Source: Coemansia sp. RSA 1804 (taxonomy: Eukaryota; Kickxellomycota; Kickxellomycetes; Kickxellales; Kickxellaceae). Taken from it: a stretch of DNA of 18,937 nucleotides. The DNA lies in NCBI GenBank assembly GCA_027578815.1, contig JANBTH010000370.1, positions 1-18,937 on the forward strand, read 5' to 3'. The translations under genes and the position numbers were made by a program. The notes below the pieces were generated by a model. It was not told where the DNA came from, did no database searches, and saw only the letters and a list, made by a program, of their open reading frames with translations. Shown here in pieces: positions 1-9,282 of the stretch; position 1 is the stretch's first letter; every line of letters starts with the position of its first letter.

Positions 1-110
1 TCCTTGCGGCGTGGGGATGCTGATGCTAGAATGATGCGGTACTGACTAGACAGCGCTGACAGCCATGGTAGTGGAAGTGATAGTGAGCCAGTGGTTTCTG
101 CCTTACTCAT
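1..110 (-). CDS. Maf-type nucleotide pyrophosphatase, 5' end only (runs off left edge)
   Basis: The minus strand opens with ATG at 110-108 and stays open for 36 codons to the left edge, so the gene is truncated by the window and not broken. An in-frame stop (TAA, 143-141) lies shortly upstream, which makes this the first possible Met. Residues 25-36 read RIILASASPRRK and are followed by the first two bases of a Glu codon. This is the signature start of the Maf/Ham1-like fold, whose SxSPRR motif binds the nucleotide phosphates. Known members hydrolyse non-canonical or modified nucleoside triphosphates (dTTP/UTP or m7GTP type) and act as house-cleaning enzymes. About 24 residues rich in Ser, Leu and Pro precede the core. 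This is a little longer than in bacterial Maf and could be a eukaryotic extension or weak targeting sequence. Whether a second domain follows, as in ASMTL, cannot be seen. Confidence 0.85.
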   Translation of the reverse strand, partial: MSKAETTGSLSLPLPWLSALSSQYRIILASASPRRK

Positions 111-820
111 TCTGGGCGCCTGTTTTTGTTGTTGTCGTTGTTACTATTGAGTGGAAGGAGACTGAATGGCAATCGTACTGAATGAAGGAATGCCGGTTGA
201 GAATATGAAAACGTTTGACTTGTTTGTTGATCATAATCGCTGTGAATGTTTTCTTTTTTGGAATACAAACAAGGTAGCGACATTAGAGCAAGTTGGTTTA
301 TGGTGTTTATCAGCTGCCATGACGAAGCAAGATCCAATCAGTCGGCAGTGCTTGCATTTGGACGAGTGTGAGTTAGTGAACGCAGTCTTGTCCGTTCTCT
401 TCTAAACACGCGGATGTATGCTTGAGTTGCTGATGTCTTCCAACCATGTTTCGCGGATTTACAAGAGGAAGGTGTATTTTATTGCCATAAACAGCATGTT
501 TTTATTAACTTGATCATGTGTCTCACTGTTTGAATGAATTTGAGACGATCTGCTGTTGCTAATGCCGCTTCTCCATTTTGTTTGTTTTTGCAAAAAATAA
601 CAGGAAACCATTATTGCATCAACGCTAAGAAAGCACAGACGCATTCTAATTTCCCAGATGTCAATCACTCACTTTCGAGGCGATAAAGATGAATTGTTCA
701 ATGTTCATCTACGCTTTTCTTTTTTTACTCCACATCTCAGCTTATAATCAACATTTTTTCCACGATTTTATTACCATTTTCTCTTTTCAAAACCCGTTGA
801 AGGCTTGTGATTCCGTGGCT
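111..820. other. Intergenic region between divergent Maf and esterase A genes
   Basis: About 700 bases separate two divergently transcribed starts, so promoters for both genes should lie here. I see no convincing gene. An ATG-started plus-strand frame of 79 codons (166-405) resembles no family I know. The stretch nearest the esterase start (about 700-800) is T-rich. No clear TATA element or repeat array stands out. Confidence 0.6.
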
Positions 821-2127
821 ATGACTATACCAAGCTCATTGCTGTCAAGAAGGAGCATAAGCGCCCTGGTGGCTGTTGCTGTTGCCTGGGTAGTGTACCA
901 GCACACAAGCCATTATGCTCGCGTTTTGGGCCTTGGAAGGGTGTACACCAACGAGAACACCACTAGCTGCCGCCAAATAGGACATGGTAAGGAGCAGCGA
1001 TGCCAATAAAAACATATGCCAATGCTTACTACCCTATTATTACTAACGAGATCAGTACTGGACTGTCAAGATAACATTTCACCCAAGTAGGCGTGCTTCA
1101 CGGCTGTGAGGACATAATTGTTGATCCACATACGGGCCTTGCGTATCTTGCATGCGGCAGCCTTAACCCACGCCAGCACTGGCTCCATCCGGGCGACGAC
1201 TACGACATGTCCTTTGAGTCCGAGTCCGACCATCTCTATGTGATGGATGAAAACGACAGCTACTCTGAGGTGAAGGCGATGGAGACATCTACCACGACCA
1301 ACGGCGATGGGCTTCTGCTGCAGCCGTTCAGCCAAGATCTCCGCTTCCATGGATTTGACATATACTGGGACCCGGAGGATCCGCAGAACATGACATTCAT
1401 GTTTGTCAACCACCAGCTTGCACACGGCGCTGTATCCATCTTCTCGCATATCCGCGGATCGGACCACATGATCCATGTGGAAACGGTCCACTCGGGCCTT
1501 CTGCACTCGCCAAACAACGTTATCGCCATGTCAAAGCGCGCGTTCTATGCCACAAACGATATGATGTTTCCCAAGGGCATAATGAACAGTGTCTCGAAAA
1601 ACCTGCGCCTGCCTGACGGCCACGTTGTTTACCACAGCGATGACGGCGAGTTCAGTGTTGCTATTCCGCGAATCCGCTATCCAAACGGCATTGCCCAGCA
1701 CAACGGCTGGATCTACGTTGCATCTTGCACTGATCCGGGGGTGCAGATCTACAAGGAAAGCGCCAAAGGAAAACTGCAGTTCCATGGACGCATAATCTAC
1801 AACGACGGAATACCTGACAACATTTCGGTCGATCCCGAGACTGACCACATATACTCTACGATATTCTTGAAGGTCCAGGAGACACACAAGTTCTTCAGAC
1901 ATCCATCGCTTAACACGACCACTGTTGCTGGAACCAAAATTGTGCGTCTCACCCAGCGGCCCGATCCAAGCACCGGCTTCGATGTTGAAACCCTTTTGCT
2001 TGACAGTGGCGAGCTTATGCCGTCGGCAACCGTTGCGGCTATTCAGCGCAGAAACCAGATCCGGCGCATGCTTGTTGGCTGTGTGATGTGCGACTTTTTG
2101 GTCGTATGTCAACAGACGCAGCTATGA
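821..2127 (+). CDS. Paraoxonase/arylesterase-family protein A (2 exons, 400 aa)
   Basis: Exons 821-986 and 1091-2127 join in phase 1 into 400 residues. The fold expected is the six-bladed, calcium-dependent beta-propeller of the PON family, which hydrolyses lactones and aryl esters. A hydrophobic segment at about residues 13-26 looks like the uncleaved signal anchor of PON1, so a secreted or membrane-tethered ER/lumenal location is likely. PON landmarks are in order: E62-D63 (calcium ligands), H142 in HGFDIYWD and H163 in VNHQ (the His dyad), N197 in SPNN, FYATND at about 207-212, N254 in YPNG, and D298-N299 in PDNISVD. C50 and C395 sit where PON1 has its terminal disulfide. The aspartate that follows the SxN calcium ligand in PON1 is Asn here. 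Met at 821 is preferred over an in-frame start at 689, which would add 44 residues unlike the family. The substrate is unknown. Confidence 0.85.
987..1090 (+). other. Intron of esterase A
   Basis: The donor is GTAAGG at 987 and the acceptor TAG ends at 1090. A perfect TACTAAC branch-point sequence lies at 1041-1047, 43 bases before the acceptor. Splicing is phase 1 inside a Gly codon (GHG) and joins SCRQIGH to VLHGCED, which restores the PON N-terminal pattern. Without splicing the frame stops at 1009. Confidence 0.9.
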
Positions 2128-2289
2128 TTCCTCGCTGCCATCTTCAGACAGGCAATGTATCTTCAGGCACAAGTGTATGTGCATATGTTGTCTCTTTTCT
2201 TTGATTAGATCAGTTGCGATTTCCACAGTATACTAAAATCATCAAGGAAATGAAAAACTGGTATTGCTGATGATAACATGCATTTCCAA

Positions 2290-2320
2290 CTCTCTTCTCT
2301 CTCTTCTTTTCTTCTCTCTT
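2290..2320 (+). promoter_or_regulatory. Pure pyrimidine tract upstream of MGR3
   Basis: A 31-base run contains only C and T and ends 75 bases before the MGR3 ATG, in the 268-base gap after esterase A. CT-rich blocks just upstream of the start are common in fungal housekeeping promoters. The role is inferred from position and composition only. I see no TATA box in this gap. Confidence 0.35.
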
Positions 2321-2395
2321 AGCTACGCTGCCTGCTTCTCTTGTATTTGAATTAACATTAGACACCTGTTCACATTTGCCCGTTGGATATCTGCG

Positions 2396-3775
2396 ATGCA
2401 GCGGCTGTTTGCGTCTGCATTCTGGAGGACGCAGCAGCAGAGAGGAATTACGACTGCCTTCAAAACATGCACACGCACTTACAAGAACGATTCTCTGCTC
2501 AAGGGCACGCCACGCTTCACCAAAGTCAAGCCAAAGCATCAGAAAAAGGACCGCTTTGACAAGTACCTTGAAGCGAACGAAGCAGAGGCCCCTAAACCAA
2601 ACCCATTAAAGTTCAGTTCGAGAAGCATGCGCACGATCGTCAGGCAGGCGGCATTGTACGCTGTGTATCTGGGCATTGTTGGCGTTGCTGTGTACTACGG
2701 CAACACGTACTTTTTTGTTGTGCAAAAGTATTGGCCTGTGCCTGATGACGTAAAGGGAATCGTGGCCCGCAACATGGTGTACATGGCAACGTACTTTGAT
2801 CTTATAACACAGAGTCCAGAGTCTGCGGTTGGGTTCTATAAGGCTGCGTTAAGGCGGATCGAAGGCCAGAGCGATATTAGCAAGGACACGTTGGCTGTTC
2901 TTCAGATCAATGTCAGGATGGCTGACTGTCTGTACCGCACGGGCAAGATCGACGAGGCCGAGGTATTGCTAAACGAAACCGTTCCATCTCTCCAAAGGCT
3001 CTCTTCAGAAAGCCTTGGAAACAATCACACAGTCCGCCCAGTATCCGAGTCTAAAGACAAGAAAGAGAACATGTGGGATAAAATGTACTCTACCGTGGAT
3101 GACTGCATATACCAGGCATCATATGTGCTCGCACAGATATACAAAGGAAAAGGGAATGTTGAAGAAGGGAAAAGGGTGTTTAAAGATGGAATCCAAGCGC
3201 TGAAACAGATGAAGAAGGACATTTCTGAAAAGTTCGACGGGTCGAACCTGGTTAGCTACAGCATCTACGAAGACGTCAGAGCCAAAGAAGCCCTGATCTC
3301 CACTGTGTTTGCAGAGACGCTCTACATGGCCAAGAATACTGAAGCCGCAAAGCTGTTTTTTCAGGCTATTCTTGCTTCCGTGAAGCAGCACAAGGCGCAA
3401 GTACAGCTGACTCCGCGTGTTATTATGGTGAAACGAACGTATGTCAACGAATGGGAATGCCTCGACACTTATGTCCTGATATACCTTGCGCGGATGCACA
3501 TAGATGACGGCGAATTGGTTGCTGCCGCCGCGTTGCTCGACTATGCGCGCGATACGGTTGAATACGAGTTGACGGCCGAGCCTATCCGGTGCATCAACTG
3601 CGAGGCTGGCATTCTCTCCCAGCGTGGAAGGATTGCAGAAGCCAGCGGCGACAACAAGACGGCGCTGCGCAGGTATCGGGAGGCGTACGAGTATGCCAGG
3701 ATCAACTTTAGTGATTACCAGCACGAGCTAGTTAAAGACTTTAAGCGCCTGCAAAACACGCTAAGCGCATCCTAG
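2396..3775 (+). CDS. MGR3: MGR3-like mitochondrial inner-membrane TPR protein (459 aa)
   Basis: This is an uninterrupted 459-codon frame starting MQRLFASAFWRTQQQRG, a basic, amphipathic N-terminus without acidic residues, as in mitochondrial presequences. A basic linker (about 30-80) leads to one hydrophobic segment at about 84-106 (AALYAVYLGIVGVAVYYG). A long helical region follows with TPR-like spacing, for example LAVLQINVRMADCLYRTGKI and the C-terminal segment at about 402-438 with CINCEAG and ALRRYREAYEYA. This architecture and length fit yeast Mgr3 (about 500 aa). Mgr3 works with Mgr1 as an adaptor of the Yme1 i-AAA protease, presenting unfolded substrates in the inner membrane with its TPRs in the intermembrane space. 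The gene converges on the PTAR1 gene with 83 bases between stop codons. A different mitochondrial TPR protein is possible but less likely. Confidence 0.75.
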   Translation: MQRLFASAFWRTQQQRGITTAFKTCTRTYKNDSLLKGTPRFTKVKPKHQKKDRFDKYLEANEAEAPKPNPLKFSSRSMRTIVRQAALYAVYLGIVGVAVYYGNTYFFVVQKYWPVPDDVKGIVARNMVYMATYFDLITQSPESAVGFYKAALRRIEGQSDISKDTLAVLQINVRMADCLYRTGKIDEAEVLLNETVPSLQRLSSESLGNNHTVRPVSESKDKKENMWDKMYSTVDDCIYQASYVLAQIYKGKGNVEEGKRVFKDGIQALKQMKKDISEKFDGSNLVSYSIYEDVRAKEALISTVFAETLYMAKNTEAAKLFFQAILASVKQHKAQVQLTPRVIMVKRTYVNEWECLDTYVLIYLARMHIDDGELVAAAALLDYARDTVEYELTAEPIRCINCEAGILSQRGRIAEASGDNKTALRRYREAYEYARINFSDYQHELVKDFKRLQNTLSAS

Positions 3776-3838
3776 TTATAATAATTGCTATATAAACCGC
3801 TTGTTTTGTTGTTGTCGAGTCCCCATCTTGACACATAA

Positions 3839-3849
3839 AATAAAATAAA
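3839..3849 (+). terminator. Overlapping AATAAA polyadenylation signals for MGR3
   Basis: Two overlapping AATAAA hexamers (3839-3844 and 3844-3849) lie about 65 bases after the MGR3 stop. Cleavage 10-30 bases downstream would place the mRNA end at or just inside the 3' end of the convergent PTAR1 coding region. This is read from the motif and its position. Confidence 0.5.
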
Positions 3850-3858
3850 AACCCCCGT

Positions 3859-5134
3859 CTAGCAAAATCTTTGGATCCATGCCATATGCTTGGTAGCCAT
3901 GTCTGCAGCAACCTCGCTGTCTGACCACCGAGATTTTATCTTTTCGACAAACTCCGCCTCTTTGGTATATGACCATGTCTTTTCACTAAGCGCAATAACG
4001 GAGATGCACCAGCGCCGATGGTACCAGACAGACTCGTATTCTGCGTAGAGTGTGGATATTCCAGCCTCGGTGTTTGCAAGCTCTGTCCGAGCAACAACCA
4101 ATAAACCAATTCTATCTGCCACGCATTCAGCATCCTTCTGGCACTCATTGGTGGTACCGTAGATGAGCTCTGCCACCAAGTGAAAGTAGTGCGCAGAGGC
4201 GTAGTCCGATGGATGGGCGCTGATCCATTGTGACATTGATTCAAGTTCACCCAAAAACAAAGCGCACCAAACGGGATGATGGTAGCATTGGGCGGGGTTT
4301 AAAGATACAATGCTGTGGATGCAGCGGAAAACCCACCACCTGTAGACCCAGCAATGGTAGTTGCGCGGGTATAGTTCGCAGCTCTCTATGCATATCTTAC
4401 TTTCGTTCTTCCAAAGGGCAAGCAGGTCTACTTTGTCTTGTTCCCGATTGTAGTATATGAAATCAGTGTTCTTGCTGTTGGTAATTATTCTATCAATGAT
4501 CCAGCGTCTATATCGTTACAATAGAAGGGGTGTTTAATTCTTACATAAACATGAGTATATCAACATCAAGAGACAAAAAAAGGAATACAAACACTCCATA
4601 TAGTCAATACGCGAGCAGATGTCAACATTTGGTTGTATAAAAAATACAGATATTCCTTGCTTATCATGCTTACCTGTGGTTCCAGAGAAGACTGGATTTA
4701 CAATGGCGCTTGTAAGTGACAAGCAAAGATAGTGTCACTAACTCATCATTTGAAGAGATACAGCTCAACTCAATCAGCCGTTTCCGCCAATTCCACGCGG
4801 TATGATGATCGGGATTAAGGGCTAGAATACACAGTGTAAGATCGGACATCCTTTGTCGGTCAGAAGGCGAAGAGATACTATCATCCTCTTCTTGCTTTAG
4901 CCTGCTGGTTATTTGACAAACCTGAGACCAGGCATACCTCAGAACAACAGGAAATATCGAAAGTGGTAGGCCAAGGCATCCATTCTGTACTACTAACAGA
5001 TGTCTGGTATCCGTGGTGGCTTCATGGGGTAGCCCGAGAATAACATCCAGTTGGGAAATAGTTGGATCACTAATCGCCGTCACCATTCTTTGAATAAGCT
5101 CTTCATTTGTAACATCGTTCTTATTCATGGTCAT
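3859..5134 (-). CDS. PTAR1: PTAR1/ECM9-like protein prenyltransferase alpha subunit (2 exons, 369 aa)
   Basis: Exon 1 (5134-4674) and exon 2 (4507-3859) join in phase 2 into 369 residues. Five PPTA-type alpha-helical repeats can be read: ALNPDHHTAWNWRKRLIE (about 105-122), SLLWNHRRWIID (about 148-159), ELYPRNYHCWVYRWWVF (in the middle of exon 2), HPSDYASAHYFHLVAEL, and YESVWYHRRW near the C-terminus. The repeat order and the S-A-H-Y-F and W-Y-H-R-R-W forms fit PTAR1 better than FNTA or RabGGTA. PTAR1 (yeast Ecm9) pairs with the RabGGTase beta subunit to form GGTase III, which geranylgeranylates already-farnesylated Ykt6, a Golgi SNARE, and in mammals FBXL2. Met at 5134 is preferred. A second ATG two codons on is equally possible. 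Starting at 5245 would add an unrelated hydrophobic stretch. Confidence 0.8.
4508..4673 (-). other. Intron of PTAR1-like gene
   Basis: On the minus strand the donor is GTAAGC at 4673 and the acceptor ATAG ends at 4508 (166 bases). Phase 2 splicing completes an Arg codon and gives the canonical repeat WNHRRW across the junction, which is strong protein-level support. Unspliced, the first exon stops almost at once. Confidence 0.88.
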
Positions 5135-5442
5135 TAACAAACAAGCAGAAACACGGGTAATCAGAGTCAAAAAAAAGGAATTAAGAAGGATAGTAGTGGC
5201 AGGTCCAAAAATAAAAAGGGCAAAATACAACATAGAAAATTCCAATAATTACACTCAAGAAGCAATTGAAGTTTGGTAAAACCTCTTTAAATATAATATG
5301 GGCTGGGAGCAAAAAAGCTATTGACATGTTAATGGTTCCAAGTATCCACAAACATGTCATTCCATAACCTTTACACCCAAGCCAGTATTAAATTTAAAGA
5401 AGACAAGCGATATTCCTCTCCTCTCCCACACGAATACCCTTC
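5135..5442. other. Intergenic region between LENG8-type and PTAR1-like genes
   Basis: About 300 bases lie between the stop of the upstream minus-strand gene and the PTAR1-like start, so they should hold that gene's promoter. On the minus strand the sequence is T- and C-rich near the start. I see no gene, repeat or clear TATA box. Confidence 0.5.
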
Positions 5443-7666
5443 TTAGTATATCTGTCCCTTGATATCGACTTTTTCGTACTTCTTCATGGCTGCCGCTGCA
5501 TAGGGATACGCTAATTTCATGTCGATATACTGTGCCTGCTCTCCATCGGATGGAGATATGGCCAGACTAGCCAAAAACTCTGCGCATGCTTCTATAGTGT
5601 CAAACGCTAGTTCCTTTGCGATAAACGCCATGCTCAGCCGAGGCCTAAAAGCCTTGCAAAGCTTTTGCAGTGCGATACACCGCTCACGATCAATAAAATT
5701 GTCTATCAGGTAGCCACCCATGTTGGGTGCGCTAGCGTAGAGATTGAAAAACGCGTGATAGTTTCCGGTGGCCATCGCAGAGCGCACATCGAGAGCATGT
5801 TTAACGACACTGTCATTCTTCTCTTCAGTGCTCATTGTCGCTAACGTCGTATTGATATCCGCCTTGTTTTGCGTGTACAAAAAGTACAGGATCCTATAAG
5901 CAAGAAATTCCATTGGATGGCCAGACAGACCCATAGAGTACAGCTGTTTTAGTTGGGTCTGGCACTGGTTATACTCACCGAGATCATTTGTCTCTAGGGC
6001 GATGCGGGCATGTAGCTCATACACCTCCACTGTAAAATCGTTGGTAATGCGCTGCACTGTAAGATCTTGGCGCAGCGACTTGAATTGGTTGCAGATGTAT
6101 GTGTAGTTGCTCTCCTCAACCCACCGCTTCTTGAGAAGATCGAGCGTCTTGTGTAGGATGGGCAATGGTCTGACCAGGCTTGGGTCTGGCGCGGATGTAA
6201 GACGAAGATAACTTTTTTCAAGCCTTGTGCAGGTGCCTACAATTGTATCAGCATCCCAGTTAACGACATCCTTCTTGTTTGGCACGGCTGGGAGGAGCGT
6301 CAGTGCGTTCTCGCTCGCTGCCTTCTTGGCCGCCTCAGCCTCTTGCTGAAAGCGGCGCAAGCGGCGTTCTTTTCTCTCTTCTGAATCAAAGTCCTCAAAG
6401 CTCCCGTTGAGCTCAGCCGATCCAGATGAACGCTTTGCAGGCAAAGTGACGGGTTTGCTTTTTGGAATAATATCGCATGCCTTTGGTAGCGGGCGGTTGT
6501 CCCAGTCAATAATATTGATCTTTTTGTTGTTTGAAGCAGAGGATATTATCTGCTTTAGTTGTATCTCTAGCTTGTCGCGCGCTCGCACTGAACATGCAGA
6601 AAATGAGCGCTCGACAAACCGCTTCAGCGAATCAGGCCATTCTGGAGAAAAGGCGCTTGGATCCAGCCCCTTTGATTCTTCAGACCACGGATCTGCCACC
6701 TTTGTACCGTTTTTCTTTTTCTTTGGAGGCTTCACCGACGTATACAATGGGGTTTGCGCCTGTTCTGATCGTCTCCACGACAAGCCAGGCAATATACGGC
6801 TATTCTTGTCTTGGAGAGACATGTCAGAGACGCCTCTGGTTACTGAAGAGGATCTACGCGAATCTGGAAAAGGTGAATTTCGATTGGGTTGGTTGTCCAT
6901 TTCAGGCAAAGCGCTAGCAACATCACCTGTTTGATTAGATATGTTGGTAACGAGCGTGGCCGATGAAGAACCCATGCCGTTTGTATGTAATTCCTGATAA
7001 CCACCAGGTGTAAAGGGGCTGGTATTGTTATGTACAGACAAACTAGCACCATTAGGTATTGGTGGTGAAGAACGGTACTTCTGAACATAATGCTGTGAAT
7101 ACTGAGAGTATGAAGGGACAGGGGGCGTGGGACGATATATGGAAGAAGGATGATTGGGTCTGATATTTGAGGCTATATTTCTATTGGAAATACCTGCTGC
7201 TGTTTGTGGAAACTGTTGCTGTTGCTGCTGAGAATAGTTATACTCTTGGTAATGTCCCTGTGGATATGAAGAATAACTTTCAGGGGGGTGACTAGAGTAG
7301 TTGTTGGGGGCATAACCATATGCTTGCTGTGACTGATTGGTCTGGGTGTGATACGTCTCTAATGACTGATAGTACTGTGCCCAGTTTTGGGCATTTGAAC
7401 CACCAGTCGTTGGCTCACCCGTGTCTACCATCCCAGAGAACGCGGTGGTGTTGTTAGCAGCAAAACCAGTTTGAGATCCACCTTGAATTTGTTGTTGTTG
7501 CTGCGATTGGTCCCACCTATATTAGATTCAAAATATTCAAGACAGTAATACTAGGAATTTAGTAATTAATGATTCCACTGCACCCAATACTTGTGGAGAT
7601 AAATAAATATGCTACTTACCAATTCGGAGACCCCTCATATTTTCCGCCGTCGTTACTATTGTTCAT
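5443..7666 (-). CDS. THP3: LENG8/THP3-type SAC3/GANP-domain protein (2 exons, 706 aa)
   Basis: A 47-base first exon (7666-7620) and a long second exon (7516-5443) give 706 residues. The new N-terminus reads MNNSNDGGKYEGSPNWWDQ and resembles the NPEW-type start of LENG8 proteins. Residues about 20-175 are rich in Gln, Tyr, Ser and Pro (prion-like, likely disordered). A basic KPPKKKKN stretch follows, then a charged ERKERRLRRFQQEAE helix. The SAC3/GANP/PCI-like domain spans about 434-695, with the near-invariant block QDLTVQRITNDFTVEVYELH, then ARIALE and EYNQCQTQLK. Family members (yeast Thp3 with Csn12; human LENG8) act in nuclear mRNA processing and transcription elongation, related to but distinct from the TREX-2 subunit Sac3. 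Its length is closer to LENG8 than to yeast Thp3 (about 470 aa). Confidence 0.85.
7517..7619 (-). other. Intron after a 16-codon first exon of the LENG8-type gene
   Basis: On the minus strand the donor is GTAAGT at 7619 and the acceptor ATAG ends at 7517 (103 bases). A TTACTAA branch-like motif lies between them. Phase 2 splicing completes a Trp codon and joins EGSPNW to WDQSQQ. The second exon is open upstream of the Met at 7431, so that Met is internal. Confidence 0.85.
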
Positions 7667-7914
7667 TTTGCAGCAGACACAAGGAATTGTTTGCTATTGT
7701 TCGATTACTTTTCGGACCTAGTAGTGCACAATTTTATTAATGGAAAAGGCTACTTTAATAAAAAGAGGATAGAAAAAAGAAATCGCAAACAAGCTTGGAC
7801 AACCAGCAAAAGCAAAAACAGCCTTTCCAAAGAAAAAACTGGTTTCTCACCAATCAGACTTTAAAATTCAACCCCTAAAATGTCAGGTGATTAAAACTGG
7901 AAAGGTGATAATAA

Positions 7915-8751
7915 TCTGCTTGTCTGGTTGATTTTCCCTTCCTGGATCAAACTGAACCCAAAAAGTATCTGCCTTGTTCCAACAACATCCCTAACAAGAA
8001 TCTTCTCCCCTTCTCTTCCCACTCGACAAAAGCATCTGGCGTTTCTGCGGAGGCTAACGGCGTATTGAAACGGCCATTCACTAAAAGTTTGTCTGTATGG
8101 GATGATTTTTTTGTTCAAGATGTTGTAAGAGCATCTAAAGATGTTCCTTTTTATCTACATTCTGCTTTATTGGTGAATAGAAAGACTTCAAAGACTTCTC
8201 CTCTGGTACTGTCTGTGATCCAGTTTGTGGCACGAACACTATTCAATGCAGTACCCAATAAATGGTGTGCAGCAAAAGAATTCCAAATCGTGTCTGCCGA
8301 AAAAAAGCAAGCCTCTTTTTTACCATCTCTAGCATACAATGAAGCAGAGCACAGCAGCCCGATGCTACAGTACCAGCTACAGAAGCGTCATTGTATAGGC
8401 CATTTCGGCCAACAAGAAACATACACTACTCTTTGTGGGTGCTTTGTTGAATTGCGCCAGCCATGCTACTTTTTCCGCGAAAACAATCGAGCAAGGAAAT
8501 AAATGCAACATGACCTTACTCCAAAAGTGTCGTTCTCAGTAAACAAAGAGAACTTGACATGCACCGCTTGTCTAATTGCAAACGACACAGTATTATTAGG
8601 AAATAATATGTTTATATCTCAAGAGAACCAACAACTTGAATCAACAAAAAAGTTCCAAGGTGAAATAGTACAAGCTCTTGTTGTAAAGAAAAAAGAGCGT
8701 GCATCATGCAGCACCATTCAAATCCAAAGCAGCACCGCATTTCAACAGTGA
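7915..8751 (+). other. Unexplained open frame split by one TAA stop
   Basis: In one plus-strand frame there is no stop from 7915 to 8499 (195 codons), then TAA at 8500-8502, then ATG and another 82 codons ending with a stop at 8749-8751. The first ATG in the first part is late (about 8361), so it could not be a normal complete CDS. It could be an internal exon, a decayed gene or chance openness. The translation is rich in Ser, Asn, Lys, Gln and scattered Cys and matches no family I know. The immediate TAA-ATG junction is not meaningful in a eukaryote without reinitiation. Confidence 0.2.
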
Positions 8752-9124
8752 ACAAGTTTGCATATCTCATATACCCTGTGCATCAGGCATACCAACCATT
8801 CTCACACATAGACACTGTGCAGAAGCATAAACAGGCAAGGCCGAATAGCTATTAACATTTATTCTAGGCAAGTGGCTCCCCCATCGACCAAACACATCCT
8901 GACAATTAAAAAAAAAGAGATGCTTACAAATATGAGAACTCCCTTTTATGTGCTTTGAGATTTCTTTTGGTATAAAACACTTTCATTACATTCAGATCCT
9001 AAACATGCATACTCCTATTTCAAAGTATGTGTCAACCGACGCTCCGATTGTTATCTGGTTGTTTCTCACAGATTGTGGCAATCTAGCTCCGGATGCGTGA
9101 CTCCGAAGGCAACTGCTTTGTTAA

Positions 9125-9132
9125 TATAAATA
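9125..9132 (+). promoter_or_regulatory. TATA-like element upstream of esterase B
   Basis: TATAAATA lies 150 bases before the esterase B ATG, which would give a 5' leader of roughly 100-120 bases. This is a motif match only. A second, weaker TATAAAA sits near 8970. Confidence 0.35.
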
Positions 9133-9282
9133 CTTACTACCCAGGATGTATTCCTATCTTTTGCGACCCTGCCCACAGCCGTTTTCCTCAACAATTGACA
9201 TTATTTCTTTACACCTTAAAGATACTGTAGCTTTTATTTATTTTTGCCCCGCAAACTGTTTCATCCGCTAGAGTTCTCGACA

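Larger units (their letters stand above)
7667..9282. other. Long divergent intergenic region, no recognised gene
   Basis: This 1.6 kb stretch separates the LENG8-type start (minus) from the esterase B start (plus), so both promoters must lie here. It is moderately AT-rich. It contains the open frame at 7915-8751 listed separately, a short tandem (AAAGACTTC twice at about 8182-8199) and a small perfect hairpin (9070-9084, 6-base stem, TGG loop). I recognise no transposon, tRNA or other RNA gene. Confidence 0.5.

Noticed and set aside
107..337. A 76-codon minus-strand frame overlapping the start of the Maf gene
   Set aside because: It shares the strand but not the frame of the Maf coding region and has low-complexity Asn/Ser content. 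The adjacent Maf frame has a diagnostic motif.
166..405. A 79-codon plus-strand frame starting at an ATG near the left edge
   Set aside because: It is short, has no recognisable motif and no neighbour that explains it. It lies in the likely divergent promoter of the Maf gene. A real small gene is not excluded.
689..820. An upstream in-frame start that would add 44 residues to esterase A
   Set aside because: The extra residues are Phe/His-rich, come from a T-rich leader and precede a normal signal-anchor start at 821 that matches paralogue B in length.
9020..9120. A short stretch with hairpins resembling a tRNA
   Set aside because: It has no acceptor-stem pairing, no T-loop GTTCRANNC box and no anticodon arm of the right geometry.
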